NCBI GenBank assembly: GCA_020629055.1
Contig: JAHDEB010000004.1
Span: 19,436 to 83,435, forward strand
DNA: 64,000 bases
Source: Chloroflexota bacterium
GTDB lineage: Bacteria; Chloroflexota; Anaerolineae; Promineifilales; Promineifilaceae
Direction of reading: 5' to 3'
In this document: in pieces, positions 34,033 through 42,150 of the stretch
Layout of the letters: each line of letters opens with the position of its first letter
Numbering within the stretch: the stretch's first letter is position 1
Translations under genes and position numbers: made by a program
The notes under the pieces: generated by a model
What the model was told of the DNA's origin: nothing
What the model saw: only the letters and a program-made list of their open reading frames with translations
The model's database searches: none

Positions 34033-35613
34033 ATGAAGGCTTCAGATTTACCCATTCAGTACAACGCGATTGAAATTCTGGAACATAATTTGGCAGAACG
34101 TGCCGATAAACAGGCGCTGTTTTCTGACCCACGCACGCTGACATTTCGTGAAATTTCGGCCGAGGCAAACCAAGTGGGCAACGCCCTGAAAGCATGTGGT
34201 GTACGGCCGGGTGAATATGTGGGGCTGCTGGCGCATGATTCGGCCGAATGGGTCGCCTGCTTTTTCGGCACCCTGAAAATCGGGGCGATCCACATCGGCA
34301 TGAACACCCTGCTGACGGCGGCCGAGTACGACTATATTTTAAAAGATAGTCGGGCACGGGTGCTGATCGTGAGTGAAGCGATATGGGACAAAGTAGACGC
34401 AATCCGCGAAGCAAACCCGCAGCTTGAGCACATCATTGTGATCGGCGAAAAGCCAAGTGTAGGGGAGGAGAAGCCACTATCCCCTAACATCCAACATCTA
34501 ACTTCTTATGTTGACTGGATTAGCGGGCAATCGGCCGAATGTGACACGTTCACGACCCATCGGGAAGATATCGCCACGCTCAACTACTCCAGCGGATCGA
34601 CCGGCCAGCCTAAAGGGATTTTGCACGCCCACAAAGATCTGATTATCACCGCCGTTTTGTGGGGGCAAAACATCATGAAGCTGACAGCCAACGACCGGAC
34701 GTTTGCGTTGGCCAAGCTATTTTTCACCTTCGGGACGGGCGGCAACCTGCTTATGCCATTCTCTGTGGGAGCCAGCACAGTCTTATTTGCTGGCTCTCCC
34801 AGGGTTGCCACCGACGTGTTGGCCCAGGTCACAAAATTTAAGCCAACGATTTTCTACAACTCACCCACCGGCTACGCCATGAGTCTGGCACTGCCTGATC
34901 TATTGACCAGCTATGATTTATCATCATTAAGATTGTGCGTGTCGGCCGGAGAGGCGCTGCCAGCACCGATTTGGCACCAGTGGAAAGAGACAACGGGGCT
35001 AGACATCATCGATGGCATCGGGGCGACAGAGGTCTACCATATCTTCATTTCTAATCGGCCGGACGACATTAAACCTGGGGCCAGCGGCAAACCGGTTCCT
35101 GGATTTGAGGTACGGATTGTTGACGAAAATTGGAAAGATGTAGCCCAAGGGGACATCGGAAATCTGATCTTAAAAGGAGATTCGATATCACTCAGCTACC
35201 TGCACCAATATGAAAAAAGCAAGCAGACGTTTGTCGGGGACTGGCTGTTTACCGGTGACAAATATTTTGTCGATGAAGACGGCTATTATCATCACGCTGG
35301 CCGCTCTGACGACATGATGAAAGTGGGCGGCATTTGGGCATCCCCCATGGAGATTGAGAGCACGATTATTAGCCATCCGGCCGTGGTTGAATGCGCCGTC
35401 GTCTCAAAAACAGATGATTCTGACCTGATTAAACCGAAAGCGTTTGTGGTCCTGATGGCGGATCAAACCGCGAGCCCAGAACTTGAAAAAGAACTAATCG
35501 AATATTGCCGAGAAAAGATGGCAGGCTACAAACGACCGCGCTGGGTTGAGTTCGTGGATGCATTGCCGAAAACAGCTACCGGCAAAATTCAACGCTTTAA
35601 ATTGAGAGGGTAA
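34033..35613 (+). CDS. Benzoate/2-aminobenzoate-CoA ligase family (acyl-adenylate-forming)
   Basis: A 526-residue ANL enzyme that would turn an aromatic acid, ATP and CoA into the aryl-CoA. The P-loop-like motif is YSSGSTGQPKG near residue 182, then the benzoate-ligase-specific CVSAGEALPAPIWHQWKE, DGIGATEVYHIFISNRP, TGDKYFVDEDGYYHHAGRSDDMMKVGG and the C-terminal PKTATGKIQRFKLR with the catalytic Lys. The frame opens 17 codons earlier at 33982, but those codons lie in a repeat; TGGAGAGAAA precedes the ATG at 34033. Placed after the aryl-CoA monooxygenase/reductase and thioesterase genes, 2-aminobenzoate is the favoured substrate; benzoate and salicylate remain possible. Confidence 0.88.
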   Translation: MKASDLPIQYNAIEILEHNLAERADKQALFSDPRTLTFREISAEANQVGNALKACGVRPGEYVGLLAHDSAEWVACFFGTLKIGAIHIGMNTLLTAAEYDYILKDSRARVLIVSEAIWDKVDAIREANPQLEHIIVIGEKPSVGEEKPLSPNIQHLTSYVDWISGQSAECDTFTTHREDIATLNYSSGSTGQPKGILHAHKDLIITAVLWGQNIMKLTANDRTFALAKLFFTFGTGGNLLMPFSVGASTVLFAGSPRVATDVLAQVTKFKPTIFYNSPTGYAMSLALPDLLTSYDLSSLRLCVSAGEALPAPIWHQWKETTGLDIIDGIGATEVYHIFISNRPDDIKPGASGKPVPGFEVRIVDENWKDVAQGDIGNLILKGDSISLSYLHQYEKSKQTFVGDWLFTGDKYFVDEDGYYHHAGRSDDMMKVGGIWASPMEIESTIISHPAVVECAVVSKTDDSDLIKPKAFVVLMADQTASPELEKELIEYCREKMAGYKRPRWVEFVDALPKTATGKIQRFKLRG

Positions 35614-35620
35614 TCAAAAT

Positions 35621-35770
35621 CGGGGCGAGACAATTTGTGGAAATTGATCTCATTCCGACAGGTTCGCCATCAAATTGCCGTAGCCCCTACGATTTATTGC
35701 GTAGGGGGCTATGGCATTCGCACGGTGAGTTTGGCAATTTCAGTCAATTCACAGCGAATGTCTCGCCCCG
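35621..35770. repeat. 150-bp nested palindrome
   Basis: Outer arms CGGGGCGAGACA (35621-35632) and TGTCTCGCCCCG (35759-35770) are perfect. Inner arms GCCGTAGCCCCTACG (from 35678) and CGTAGGGGGCTATGGC (from 35700) match with one extra G and one mismatch; CAAATTG/TTTGGCAATTT parts also mirror. It fills most of the gap between the ligase and cyclodeaminase genes. Confidence 0.85.
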
Positions 35771-35848
35771 AAATGGCAACAACATGGCTAATTTCGCCCA
35801 CATGTCGTTGACCTGGGCAACTTCTGATTTTCATCTATATTTGCCAGC

Positions 35849-36856
35849 ATGAAAATCCTAATCATCAACCAGACCGAAGTCGGTCAGCTTCTCCCCTATG
35901 ACGAAGCGATCGGAGCGATGCGGGGGGCCTTTACCGCCCTGGCTAAAGGCAAAACAATTCAACCACTCCGGCCGATTTTGTGGCTACCTGAAAAAGTCGG
36001 TGCTTTGGGGATGATGCCCGCTTACCTAGAACCGATTGAAGCGATGGGGATCAAAGTCGTGAGCGTCTTCCCCGACAATCACGGCACTGAATATGATTCA
36101 CACCAAGGGTCTGTGATGCTGTTTGAAACCAAGCACGGCCGACTGCTTTCCTTGATGGATGCGAGCGAAATGACGGCGATCCGGACAGCGGCCGCAACCG
36201 CTGTAGCAACCGATCTGCTGGCCCACCCTGAAGCAACAGACCTAGCGATTTTAGGCTCCGGCACTCAGGCCCGCTCCCATATTGCCGCGATGCTTGAAAT
36301 TCGGCCGACAATTGAACGGGTCAAGGTGTGGAGCCGTAACGGTGACCATGCGGCCGAATTTGCGAGCAAAGCGGCCGCCAAATTCGGTGTGCCGGTCAGC
36401 GTGGCCGATTCTGTCGCGGAATGTGTCAAAGACACCCAAATCATCTGCACCACAACCGCCGCCCCTGAACCGATCCTCTTCAGCCATATGCTTGACCAAG
36501 GCACACACATCAACGCGGTCGGCTCTAGCGTGCCGTTTGCACGTGAAATCGACTCGGCCACGATGCAACAAGCCGCTTTGTTCGTTGATCGTCGCGAATC
36601 TACCATCAACGAATCAGGGGATTTTTTGATGGCAAAAGCGGATGGTGTCATTGATGAAGACAGCATCGAAGCGGAAATCGGCGAACTCCTAATCGGGCAA
36701 CATCCCGGCCGGTCAAGCTATCAAGAAATCACCCTGTTTAAATCATTGGGGCTAGCGATAGAAGATGTCGCGGCCGCGCATCACATCTATAAAAAAGCGG
36801 TAGAAAAAGGTGTCGGCACTTGGGTAGAACTGGGTGGAGAACGGCCGGAATTTTAA
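35849..36856 (+). CDS. Ornithine cyclodeaminase/mu-crystallin family protein
   Basis: A 335-residue NAD(P)-binding protein. The N-terminal substrate domain carries the family's PLRPILWLPEKVGALGMMPAYL and GIKVVSVFPDN segments; the Rossmann motif is LAILGSGTQARSHIAAM near residue 130, and SSVPFAREID and MAKADGVI follow. Members include ornithine cyclodeaminase, alanine dehydrogenase and imine (ketimine) reductases. Next to an amino-aromatic catabolic set, an imine reductase or amino acid dehydrogenase role is plausible; the substrate is not shown by sequence. No Shine-Dalgarno site; a long palindrome lies upstream. Confidence 0.85.
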   Translation: MKILIINQTEVGQLLPYDEAIGAMRGAFTALAKGKTIQPLRPILWLPEKVGALGMMPAYLEPIEAMGIKVVSVFPDNHGTEYDSHQGSVMLFETKHGRLLSLMDASEMTAIRTAAATAVATDLLAHPEATDLAILGSGTQARSHIAAMLEIRPTIERVKVWSRNGDHAAEFASKAAAKFGVPVSVADSVAECVKDTQIICTTTAAPEPILFSHMLDQGTHINAVGSSVPFAREIDSATMQQAALFVDRRESTINESGDFLMAKADGVIDEDSIEAEIGELLIGQHPGRSSYQEITLFKSLGLAIEDVAAAHHIYKKAVEKGVGTWVELGGERPEF

Positions 36857-36864
36857 AATTTTAC

Positions 36865-36938
36865 CGTAGGGGTCGAAGGGGTCGGGTTCAACTGGGCTCC
36901 GAAGAGAAGAGATGTTTCCGACCCCTTCGCCCCCTACG
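36865..36938. repeat. Dispersed hairpin, family C, copy 2
   Basis: CGTAGGGGTCGAAGGGGTCG (from 36865) pairs with CGACCCCTTCGCCCCCTACG (36919-36938). The loop GGGCTCCGAAGAGAAGAGAT is the reverse complement, with few changes, of the loop at 6138-6210. Confidence 0.85.
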
Positions 36939-36962
36939 AAAACAATTTACTGAGGAAATATA

Positions 36963-37403
36963 ATGTCAAACGAACCAGAAGATCTAAAACAATATGTAGA
37001 AAGCCACGGCGGCATTCACGCCGTGAGGGGTGGTGGGCCAACCAATCGCTCTTGGAACGGTATCCGCTACAAAACCGGTCTATCCGGCAAAAACGTCGGT
37101 TCACAAAATCTATCGATGAACGTCGCCACCGTCCCCCCAGGTGCCATCGCCTATGCCCACATCCATGATGGGTTTGAAGTAATGCTGTTTATCCTAAAAG
37201 GAAAAGTACGTCATGAATACGGCGAAGGGTTGGTCCATTCAGTCGATCATGAAGCGGGTGACTTTATTTATATCGAGCCAGGCATCCCGCACGAGGTGTT
37301 TAACATCGGTGACGGTGAGCTACAGGCGGTTGTCGCTCGCTCGGCCGCAGATGAATGGGACAAAATCGTTGATTATCCATCACCTAACAGACCTGTAGAC
37401 TAG
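36963..37403 (+). CDS. Cupin domain protein
   Basis: A 146-residue single cupin barrel. Motif 1 is AYAHIHDGFEVMLFILKG, with His-x-His and Glu as metal ligands, and motif 2 is GDFIYIEPGIPHEVFNIG with the last His. This family includes dioxygenases and isomerases, and also sugar- or acid-binding proteins. The position between the cyclodeaminase-family and class V PLP genes suggests a catabolic role, but no reaction can be assigned. ACTGAGGAAATATA gives a good ribosome site. Confidence 0.85.
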   Translation: MSNEPEDLKQYVESHGGIHAVRGGGPTNRSWNGIRYKTGLSGKNVGSQNLSMNVATVPPGAIAYAHIHDGFEVMLFILKGKVRHEYGEGLVHSVDHEAGDFIYIEPGIPHEVFNIGDGELQAVVARSAADEWDKIVDYPSPNRPVD

Positions 37404-37415
37404 TAAGCCGGTAAT

Positions 37416-37463
37416 CGGTAGGCCGGTGGGCTTCGACAAGCTCAGCCACCTACTGACCTACCG
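37416..37463. repeat. Hairpin with the TTCGACAAGCTCAG core
   Basis: CGGTAG at 37416 pairs with CTACCG ending at 37463. Inside, GGTGG pairs with CCACC and GCTT with AAGC around CGAC. Three GAATACT-like direct repeats follow at about 37464-37484. The element fills the gap before the class V PLP gene. Confidence 0.7.
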
Positions 37464-37497
37464 AATACTGAATACTGAATACCGCCCCATCGAACCA

Positions 37498-38625
37498 ATG
37501 AACATTCGCAAAAAATTCCCAATTTTCAAGAAGAAAGCCTTTATCAACAGCTGTTCTAAAGGGGCATTGTCAGATGAGGTTCGCCAAGCCTACGATGACT
37601 ACTTGACCGACTGGCAAGAGCTAGGGTCACCGTGGGATTTATGGGTCAACAAGCTTGAAGAACTCCGTGGGGCGTTCGCGACGCTAATCCACGCCCACCC
37701 CAACGAAATCGCGGTAACAACCTCAGTTTCTGCCAGCGTCAACGCCATTGCGAGTTCAATCGACTTTAGCGGTGAGCGCAATGAAGTCGTCGTCGATGAC
37801 TTTGCGTTTCCCACAACGGCCCAGATTTGGCATGCCCAAAAAGGGCGTGGGGCGACAGTTATGCATGTCCCTGAAGTCGAAAACTCGATTCCGCTATCTT
37901 TTTACGAAAAAGCGATTACCGAGCGAACCAAGATCGTTTCACTGACCCACGTCTGTTATCGGCACGGTGTTATGCAAGATGTGGCTGAAATTATTAAAAT
38001 CGCTAAGCAAAAAGGGGCACTCGTCATGGTTGATAGCTATCAGTCATTGGGCACGATGCCGCTTAACATCAAAGAAATCGGAGCAGATTTTCTAGTCGGT
38101 GGCACCCTAAAATATCTGCTCGGTTCTTCTGGATTAGGATTGCTATACACAAAGCAAGAGCTGATCAAACAGCTAAACCCAAGCAGCAGCGGCTGGTTTG
38201 CTCAAGCAGATATTTTTGCGATGGACATCTATGCCAATACCCCTTCTCCCACGGCCCGTAGATTTGAAACCGGCACGCCCCCAAACCCCAATTTATATGC
38301 GGCCTTGGCCGGTATCGAGCTGATCCAGTCGATCGGACTTGAAAAAATCGATGCACAACGGCGAGAAATAACCGGCATGATTAAGGAAGGGGTGATGCAA
38401 CGGGGGTTTCATCTTGTCTCACCCATCAGCCCAGACAAACACGGACCGATGGTTTCGGTGCGATCGAATAATGTTGAATTATTGGTTCAATTGCTTGAAG
38501 AAGACCAAGTTATCGTTTCCAGCCGAGATGGGAATTTACGGATTTCGCCGCACATTTATAACAACGCAGACGATATTGACCGGCTAATGGATGGGTTGTC
38601 GAAGCATAAGGATCTGCTGATTTGA
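37498..38625 (+). CDS. Class V PLP-dependent aminotransferase/kynureninase-fold enzyme
   Basis: A 375-residue fold-type I PLP enzyme. FINSCSKGALSDEVRQAYDDY is the class V entry, SVSASVNAIASSIDF binds the cofactor phosphate, VMVDSYQSLG has the Asp that pairs with the pyridine nitrogen, and GGTLKYLLGSSGLGLLY holds the Schiff-base Lys near residue 200. The frame opens 24 codons earlier inside repeats; the ATG at 37498 matches the family start. Kynureninase belongs to this fold, and the neighbouring aryl-CoA genes plus TDO make kynurenine to anthranilate an attractive assignment. Cysteine-desulfurase-like or isopenicillin-epimerase-like activity is not excluded. It overlaps the MOSC frame region closely. 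Confidence 0.8.
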   Translation: MNIRKKFPIFKKKAFINSCSKGALSDEVRQAYDDYLTDWQELGSPWDLWVNKLEELRGAFATLIHAHPNEIAVTTSVSASVNAIASSIDFSGERNEVVVDDFAFPTTAQIWHAQKGRGATVMHVPEVENSIPLSFYEKAITERTKIVSLTHVCYRHGVMQDVAEIIKIAKQKGALVMVDSYQSLGTMPLNIKEIGADFLVGGTLKYLLGSSGLGLLYTKQELIKQLNPSSSGWFAQADIFAMDIYANTPSPTARRFETGTPPNPNLYAALAGIELIQSIGLEKIDAQRREITGMIKEGVMQRGFHLVSPISPDKHGPMVSVRSNNVELLVQLLEEDQVIVSSRDGNLRISPHIYNNADDIDRLMDGLSKHKDLLI

Positions 38626-38639
38626 AGAATAATGAGACG

Positions 38640-39479
38640 ATGAAAGGTCAATATTTAGGGACGGTCAAAGCACTTTTTCGCTATCCGATTAAATCGATGG
38701 GTGGCGAGCCGGTCAACGAGCTTGAGCTTGGACCGTTCGGAGCGCTGGGTGACAGGGCTTTTGCGTTACGAGAGAAAGACGGCCGCATTACGACGGCCAA
38801 ACGGACCGCTCAGCTATTAGAATGCCGTGCGGTCTTAAAATCGGCCGATACCACCAGCGAAACAATTCAAATCACCCTGCCAGACCGATCTACGTTTCAC
38901 GCTGACGATCCAGATGCATCACAAAAACTGTCTACATTTTTAGGTCGCGACGTTACGCTAGAAAGGCGAGATTCTAGTCAGCAAAATTTTGGACAACTAG
39001 ATGCCAAGACTATTTTCGCCGGAGTCCCCATCCAAGAAGCGTTGGCAGGCAAAAAGCGGCAGCTGCCCGAAGATGCCGACCGATACAGCCTAGAGCCTGG
39101 CACCTTTTTCGATTCGGCCCATTTGCACTTACTGGCAACCGGAACCGTTGACCACCTAAAAACGCTGATCGGTCCAGATGTGAACTTAGACGTGCGTCGT
39201 TTCCGGCCGAACATTTTAATCGATACCGTGGCTGAACTATCCGGCTTTATCGAGGATGATTGGGTTGATCGCAGACTGCTCGTTGGGGATCAGGTTGAAA
39301 TCGGGGAGATTTGGCCCACATTACGCTGCGTCATGACCACGGTCAAACAAAATGACCTGCCGAAAGACATTCGCATCTTGCACACTGTGGTCAAGCAGCA
39401 TGAGACCCATTTGGGCGTATTTGCTAAAACGAGCATCGCTGGGAAAGTAAGAGTGGGTGACCCGGTTTATCTCTTGTAA
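38640..39479 (+). CDS. MOSC domain protein (YcbX/MOCO sulfurase C-terminal-like)
   Basis: A 279-residue protein with an N-terminal MOSC beta-barrel (LFRYPIKSMGGEPVNELELGPFGALGDRAFALRE) and a C-terminal MOSC domain (RRFRPNILIDT, DDWVDRRLLVGDQVEIGEIWPTLRCVMTT), with the conserved Cys near residue 237 that handles sulfur or molybdenum cofactor. Related proteins reduce N-hydroxylated compounds with MOCO. A TTG six codons upstream is possible, but the ATG at 38640 fits better. It begins 14 bp after the class V PLP gene, so co-transcription is likely; a class V PLP plus MOSC pair recalls molybdenum cofactor sulfurase, an alternative to the kynureninase idea for its neighbour. Confidence 0.85.
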   Translation: MKGQYLGTVKALFRYPIKSMGGEPVNELELGPFGALGDRAFALREKDGRITTAKRTAQLLECRAVLKSADTTSETIQITLPDRSTFHADDPDASQKLSTFLGRDVTLERRDSSQQNFGQLDAKTIFAGVPIQEALAGKKRQLPEDADRYSLEPGTFFDSAHLHLLATGTVDHLKTLIGPDVNLDVRRFRPNILIDTVAELSGFIEDDWVDRRLLVGDQVEIGEIWPTLRCVMTTVKQNDLPKDIRILHTVVKQHETHLGVFAKTSIAGKVRVGDPVYLL

Positions 39480-39554
39480 CCGGTGTTCGGTATTTGGTGT
39501 CCTGCGGCCCGGTGTTCTGACCTACCGGCCACCGGCCCACCAGTGTCACACCGA

Positions 39555-40325
39555 TTAACCGTTTTCCAAACGCTCGCGCAACTCTTCACCGGTCGGGTCT
39601 GCATCTTCAATCCACTGCAACATCGCTTCGAATTGGGCCAGCTCTTCGGCCGTTGGTTCATTGTTTTCAACCATTAAGGAGTTATTGGTATCAACGATCA
39701 ATGTGTCACCATCGGCACTATTTTCTATCGAGCCGATGACAACAGAGCCGTTTAGCTCAACATCTTCACCCCAACGTGGACCACCCAAATAAACGGCGGT
39801 ATACATAATTTTCGCCTGCTGTTCTGGGACCCCGCTGGTTAAAAGTGCTTCGTAAAACATATAGTGAACATACTGCCAAGTTTCAGTCCGATAGATGTCT
39901 AATGCAGCATTATCAGTTTGGCAATAAGCATCGTGCACCACGGCCGCATCTAAATAGTCCCCATCTAGACGATCACCGGTCGCTGACAAAAATGCTTGGG
40001 GGATCGATGCACCATCGGTGATGGTTCCGGCCGGGGCAACCCACTCTTTTCCAAATGAATCGATATAAACAAAGTCTTCTTCAAGCACCCAATTATCTCG
40101 GTCCGATCTTATGACACGGGCATGGGTCGATAAAAACTCACCTTTGGGCAGCGGGGTATAAACCGGGTCGGGGATAGGAAAATCAGGGATTTCGATCGTT
40201 GGAACAACAACAGCAGCTAGCTTTGCATCAAGCTCTGCTTGGAGTTGGTTTTGGTTATCGATGATAATTGCTTGAGTGATAATTCCCAGAGTGATTCCGA
40301 GATAAAGTAAAATGCGTCGTGCCAT
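39555..40325 (-). CDS. DUF1353 protein with N-terminal membrane anchor
   Basis: A 256-residue protein. Residues 5-22 form one hydrophobic segment (signal anchor), followed by an Ala/Pro-rich linker. The DUF1353 core spans about residues 75-195: WVLEEDFVYIDSFGKEWVAPAGTITDGASIP, then AAVVHDAYCQT and YEALLTSGVPEQQAKIMYTAVYLGGPRWG. DUF1353 is common in phages and bacteria without known activity; conserved Asp and His-Asp suggest a hydrolase-like site. The acidic C-terminus (from about 200) is extra. It faces leftward between repeat-rich gaps. Confidence 0.8.
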   Translation of the reverse strand: MARRILLYLGITLGIITQAIIIDNQNQLQAELDAKLAAVVVPTIEIPDFPIPDPVYTPLPKGEFLSTHARVIRSDRDNWVLEEDFVYIDSFGKEWVAPAGTITDGASIPQAFLSATGDRLDGDYLDAAVVHDAYCQTDNAALDIYRTETWQYVHYMFYEALLTSGVPEQQAKIMYTAVYLGGPRWGEDVELNGSVVIGSIENSADGDTLIVDTNNSLMVENNEPTAEELAQFEAMLQWIEDADPTGEELRERLENG

Positions 40326-40490
40326 TTTTTGATTTCCTTAATTGAGCTAAAAAATTGATCTATGGATGTATTACGACAACCATATCAAAAAAGTTCCCCT
40401 AATTTTGCGATTGGTTTCGCCCAGTGGATTGGCGTAGAAATTCCGTAGGTTGCGCGTATAGTTATAAGATTATACAATACAACAATACTC

Positions 40491-41141
40491 ATGATAAACA
40501 CACTCAGACCCGGACTCAATACCGCTGCACTCGTTGCAGATGCACTGCGAACCGCGATCATGCAGGGGGAGATACGCGGTGGGCATGCGCTTCGCCAAGA
40601 AGAATTGGCAGAGCAGTATGGTGTCAGCAAGATTCCGGTGCGAGAAGCTTTATTTCAGCTGCAATCAGAAGGGTTGGTTGACTTCCCTCCCGGCCGGGGA
40701 GCGGTAGTTTCTCAGCTATCAGCGGCCGAAGCAGGCGAAATTTATATCATGCGTATCGCGCTCGAGCAGGTCGCCCTGCGCACCGCCATCCCCAATCTAA
40801 CGACCAGTGATTTTATTAAGGCAGAAAGTGCGCTAAAGCAAATTGATGCCGGACCTGATCCGATTGATTGGGGGGCGTTGAACTGGGAATTTCATACAAC
40901 TTTGTATAAACCGGCCGGAATGCCGAAATTGTTAGAAACACTCAAAATGTGGCAAACCAATGTGGCTCGATACTTTTTTGTCTATCAAAAAGCGGTCTTT
41001 AGAGAAAAATCGAATCAAGAACATTGGGCTCTCGTAGAGTCGTGTCAGCGTGGTGATATTGAAGGGTCGTGTCAGATTTTGGCCGGTCATTTAGAAAAGG
41101 CATCGGCCGAATTGACCTATTTCTTAAGCCAAGTGAAATAA
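40491..41141 (+). CDS. GntR family transcriptional regulator (FadR/FCD type)
   Basis: A 216-residue regulator. Residues 10-75 form the winged helix (LRTAIMQGEIRGGHALRQEELAEQYGVSKIPVREALFQLQSEGLV), and residues 85-210 the all-helical FCD ligand domain (EIYIMRIALEQVALRTAI, NWEFHTTLYKPAGMPKLLETL), which binds small organic acids through metal-coordinating residues. It starts a rightward set with the DUF1338 enzyme and the acyl-CoA dehydrogenase, so it probably controls them in response to a carboxylic acid. No Shine-Dalgarno site is evident. Confidence 0.88.
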   Translation: MINTLRPGLNTAALVADALRTAIMQGEIRGGHALRQEELAEQYGVSKIPVREALFQLQSEGLVDFPPGRGAVVSQLSAAEAGEIYIMRIALEQVALRTAIPNLTTSDFIKAESALKQIDAGPDPIDWGALNWEFHTTLYKPAGMPKLLETLKMWQTNVARYFFVYQKAVFREKSNQEHWALVESCQRGDIEGSCQILAGHLEKASAELTYFLSQVK

Positions 41142-41189
41142 AGTATGATGTTGAGCGCAGAAAAAATTTCGATCAAAGGAACCAGTCTT

Positions 41190-42089
41190 ATGCACACAAT
41201 CAATAAAGTTCTAGACGGCCTCATGGGCCGATACAAATCTCGCGTCCCCGACGTTCAAGCGATTCTTGACACCATGTTAGAAAACCAGCTCATCTCTTCA
41301 GTCGATGAGATTGAAAATGACCATATCGCCTTTCGTACGATGGGTGTTCCGCTTTTAGGGATTCAAAGTTTAGAAAAAATCTTTACCCATTTTGGCTACC
41401 AGCGAGAAGATTACTATTATTTTGAAGCCAAGAAGCTAGACGCTTACTGGTATTCTCCCCCTACTCCAGAGTTGCCCCGCATTTTTATTAGCGAACTTCG
41501 TGTACGCGACCTATCCTATGAAGCACAAGCGATTATTCGTACCTACACCGATGAAGTGACGGCCGATCCTGTTCTCGCCATCGACCTAGATGACGCGGCC
41601 GCGGTTGATCATTTTCTTCACAGCCCGCTATGGCGGCTGCCAACCTACCAAGACTTTAAACGGCTACAGGACGAATCGGAATATGCAGCCTGGGTGATTT
41701 ATAACCGATACTATCTAAATCACTACACGATATCCGTCCACAACTTACCCGCACCATACAACACAATTCTCAACTTTAACACCTTCTTGAAAGACAACGG
41801 CTTTAAGCTCAATAGTGCCGGGGGCGAAATGAAAACGTCACCCGACAAACTTTTGATTCAATCTTCAACAGTCGCAGAGATGATTGAAGTTGAGTTTGCT
41901 GACGGCGACACGCATCCGATTTCCGGATCGTATGTTGAATTTGCCGAACGAAAAGTAAAACCGGAATATTCTCACTTGCCGCTGGCAGAAATCGGCCGGC
42001 AACATCGTCGCGATGCGTTCGAAGCAGCAAATGCTGACAAAATATTTGAAAGTACCTACAGCGAACAAACCAAAAAACGAAATTTATAG
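41190..42089 (+). CDS. DUF1338 protein, 2-oxoadipate dioxygenase/decarboxylase (HglS) family
   Basis: A 299-residue VOC-like protein. NDHIAFRTMG near residue 42, LNHYTISVHNL near 182 and GSYVEFAER near 250 give the two His and one Glu expected as the Fe(II) site in this family. Pseudomonas HglS converts 2-oxoadipate to D-2-hydroxyglutarate in lysine catabolism; this is the short form also seen in plants. The frame opens 15 codons earlier, but AAAGGA lies upstream of the ATG at 41190 and earlier Met codons lack a site. Between a GntR regulator and a glutaryl-CoA-dehydrogenase-like gene it fits lysine or tryptophan carbon breakdown. The YdiJ-like gene at 2248 could oxidise the product. Confidence 0.82.
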   Translation: MHTINKVLDGLMGRYKSRVPDVQAILDTMLENQLISSVDEIENDHIAFRTMGVPLLGIQSLEKIFTHFGYQREDYYYFEAKKLDAYWYSPPTPELPRIFISELRVRDLSYEAQAIIRTYTDEVTADPVLAIDLDDAAAVDHFLHSPLWRLPTYQDFKRLQDESEYAAWVIYNRYYLNHYTISVHNLPAPYNTILNFNTFLKDNGFKLNSAGGEMKTSPDKLLIQSSTVAEMIEVEFADGDTHPISGSYVEFAERKVKPEYSHLPLAEIGRQHRRDAFEAANADKIFESTYSEQTKKRNL

Positions 42090-42096
42090 TTGTCAG

Positions 42097-42122
42097 TTAT
42101 CAGTCGTCCTGACGACTGATAA
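42097..42122. repeat. Near-perfect 26-bp palindrome
   Basis: TTATCAGTCGTC (42097-42108) and GACGACTGATAA (42111-42122) are exact arms around CT, directly after the DUF1338 stop and before the acyl-CoA dehydrogenase gene. There is no T tract. It could be a regulator site or a small repeat. Confidence 0.75.
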
Positions 42123-42150
42123 CCGGCCGCTCAAGAAAAAGGAGTAACCA

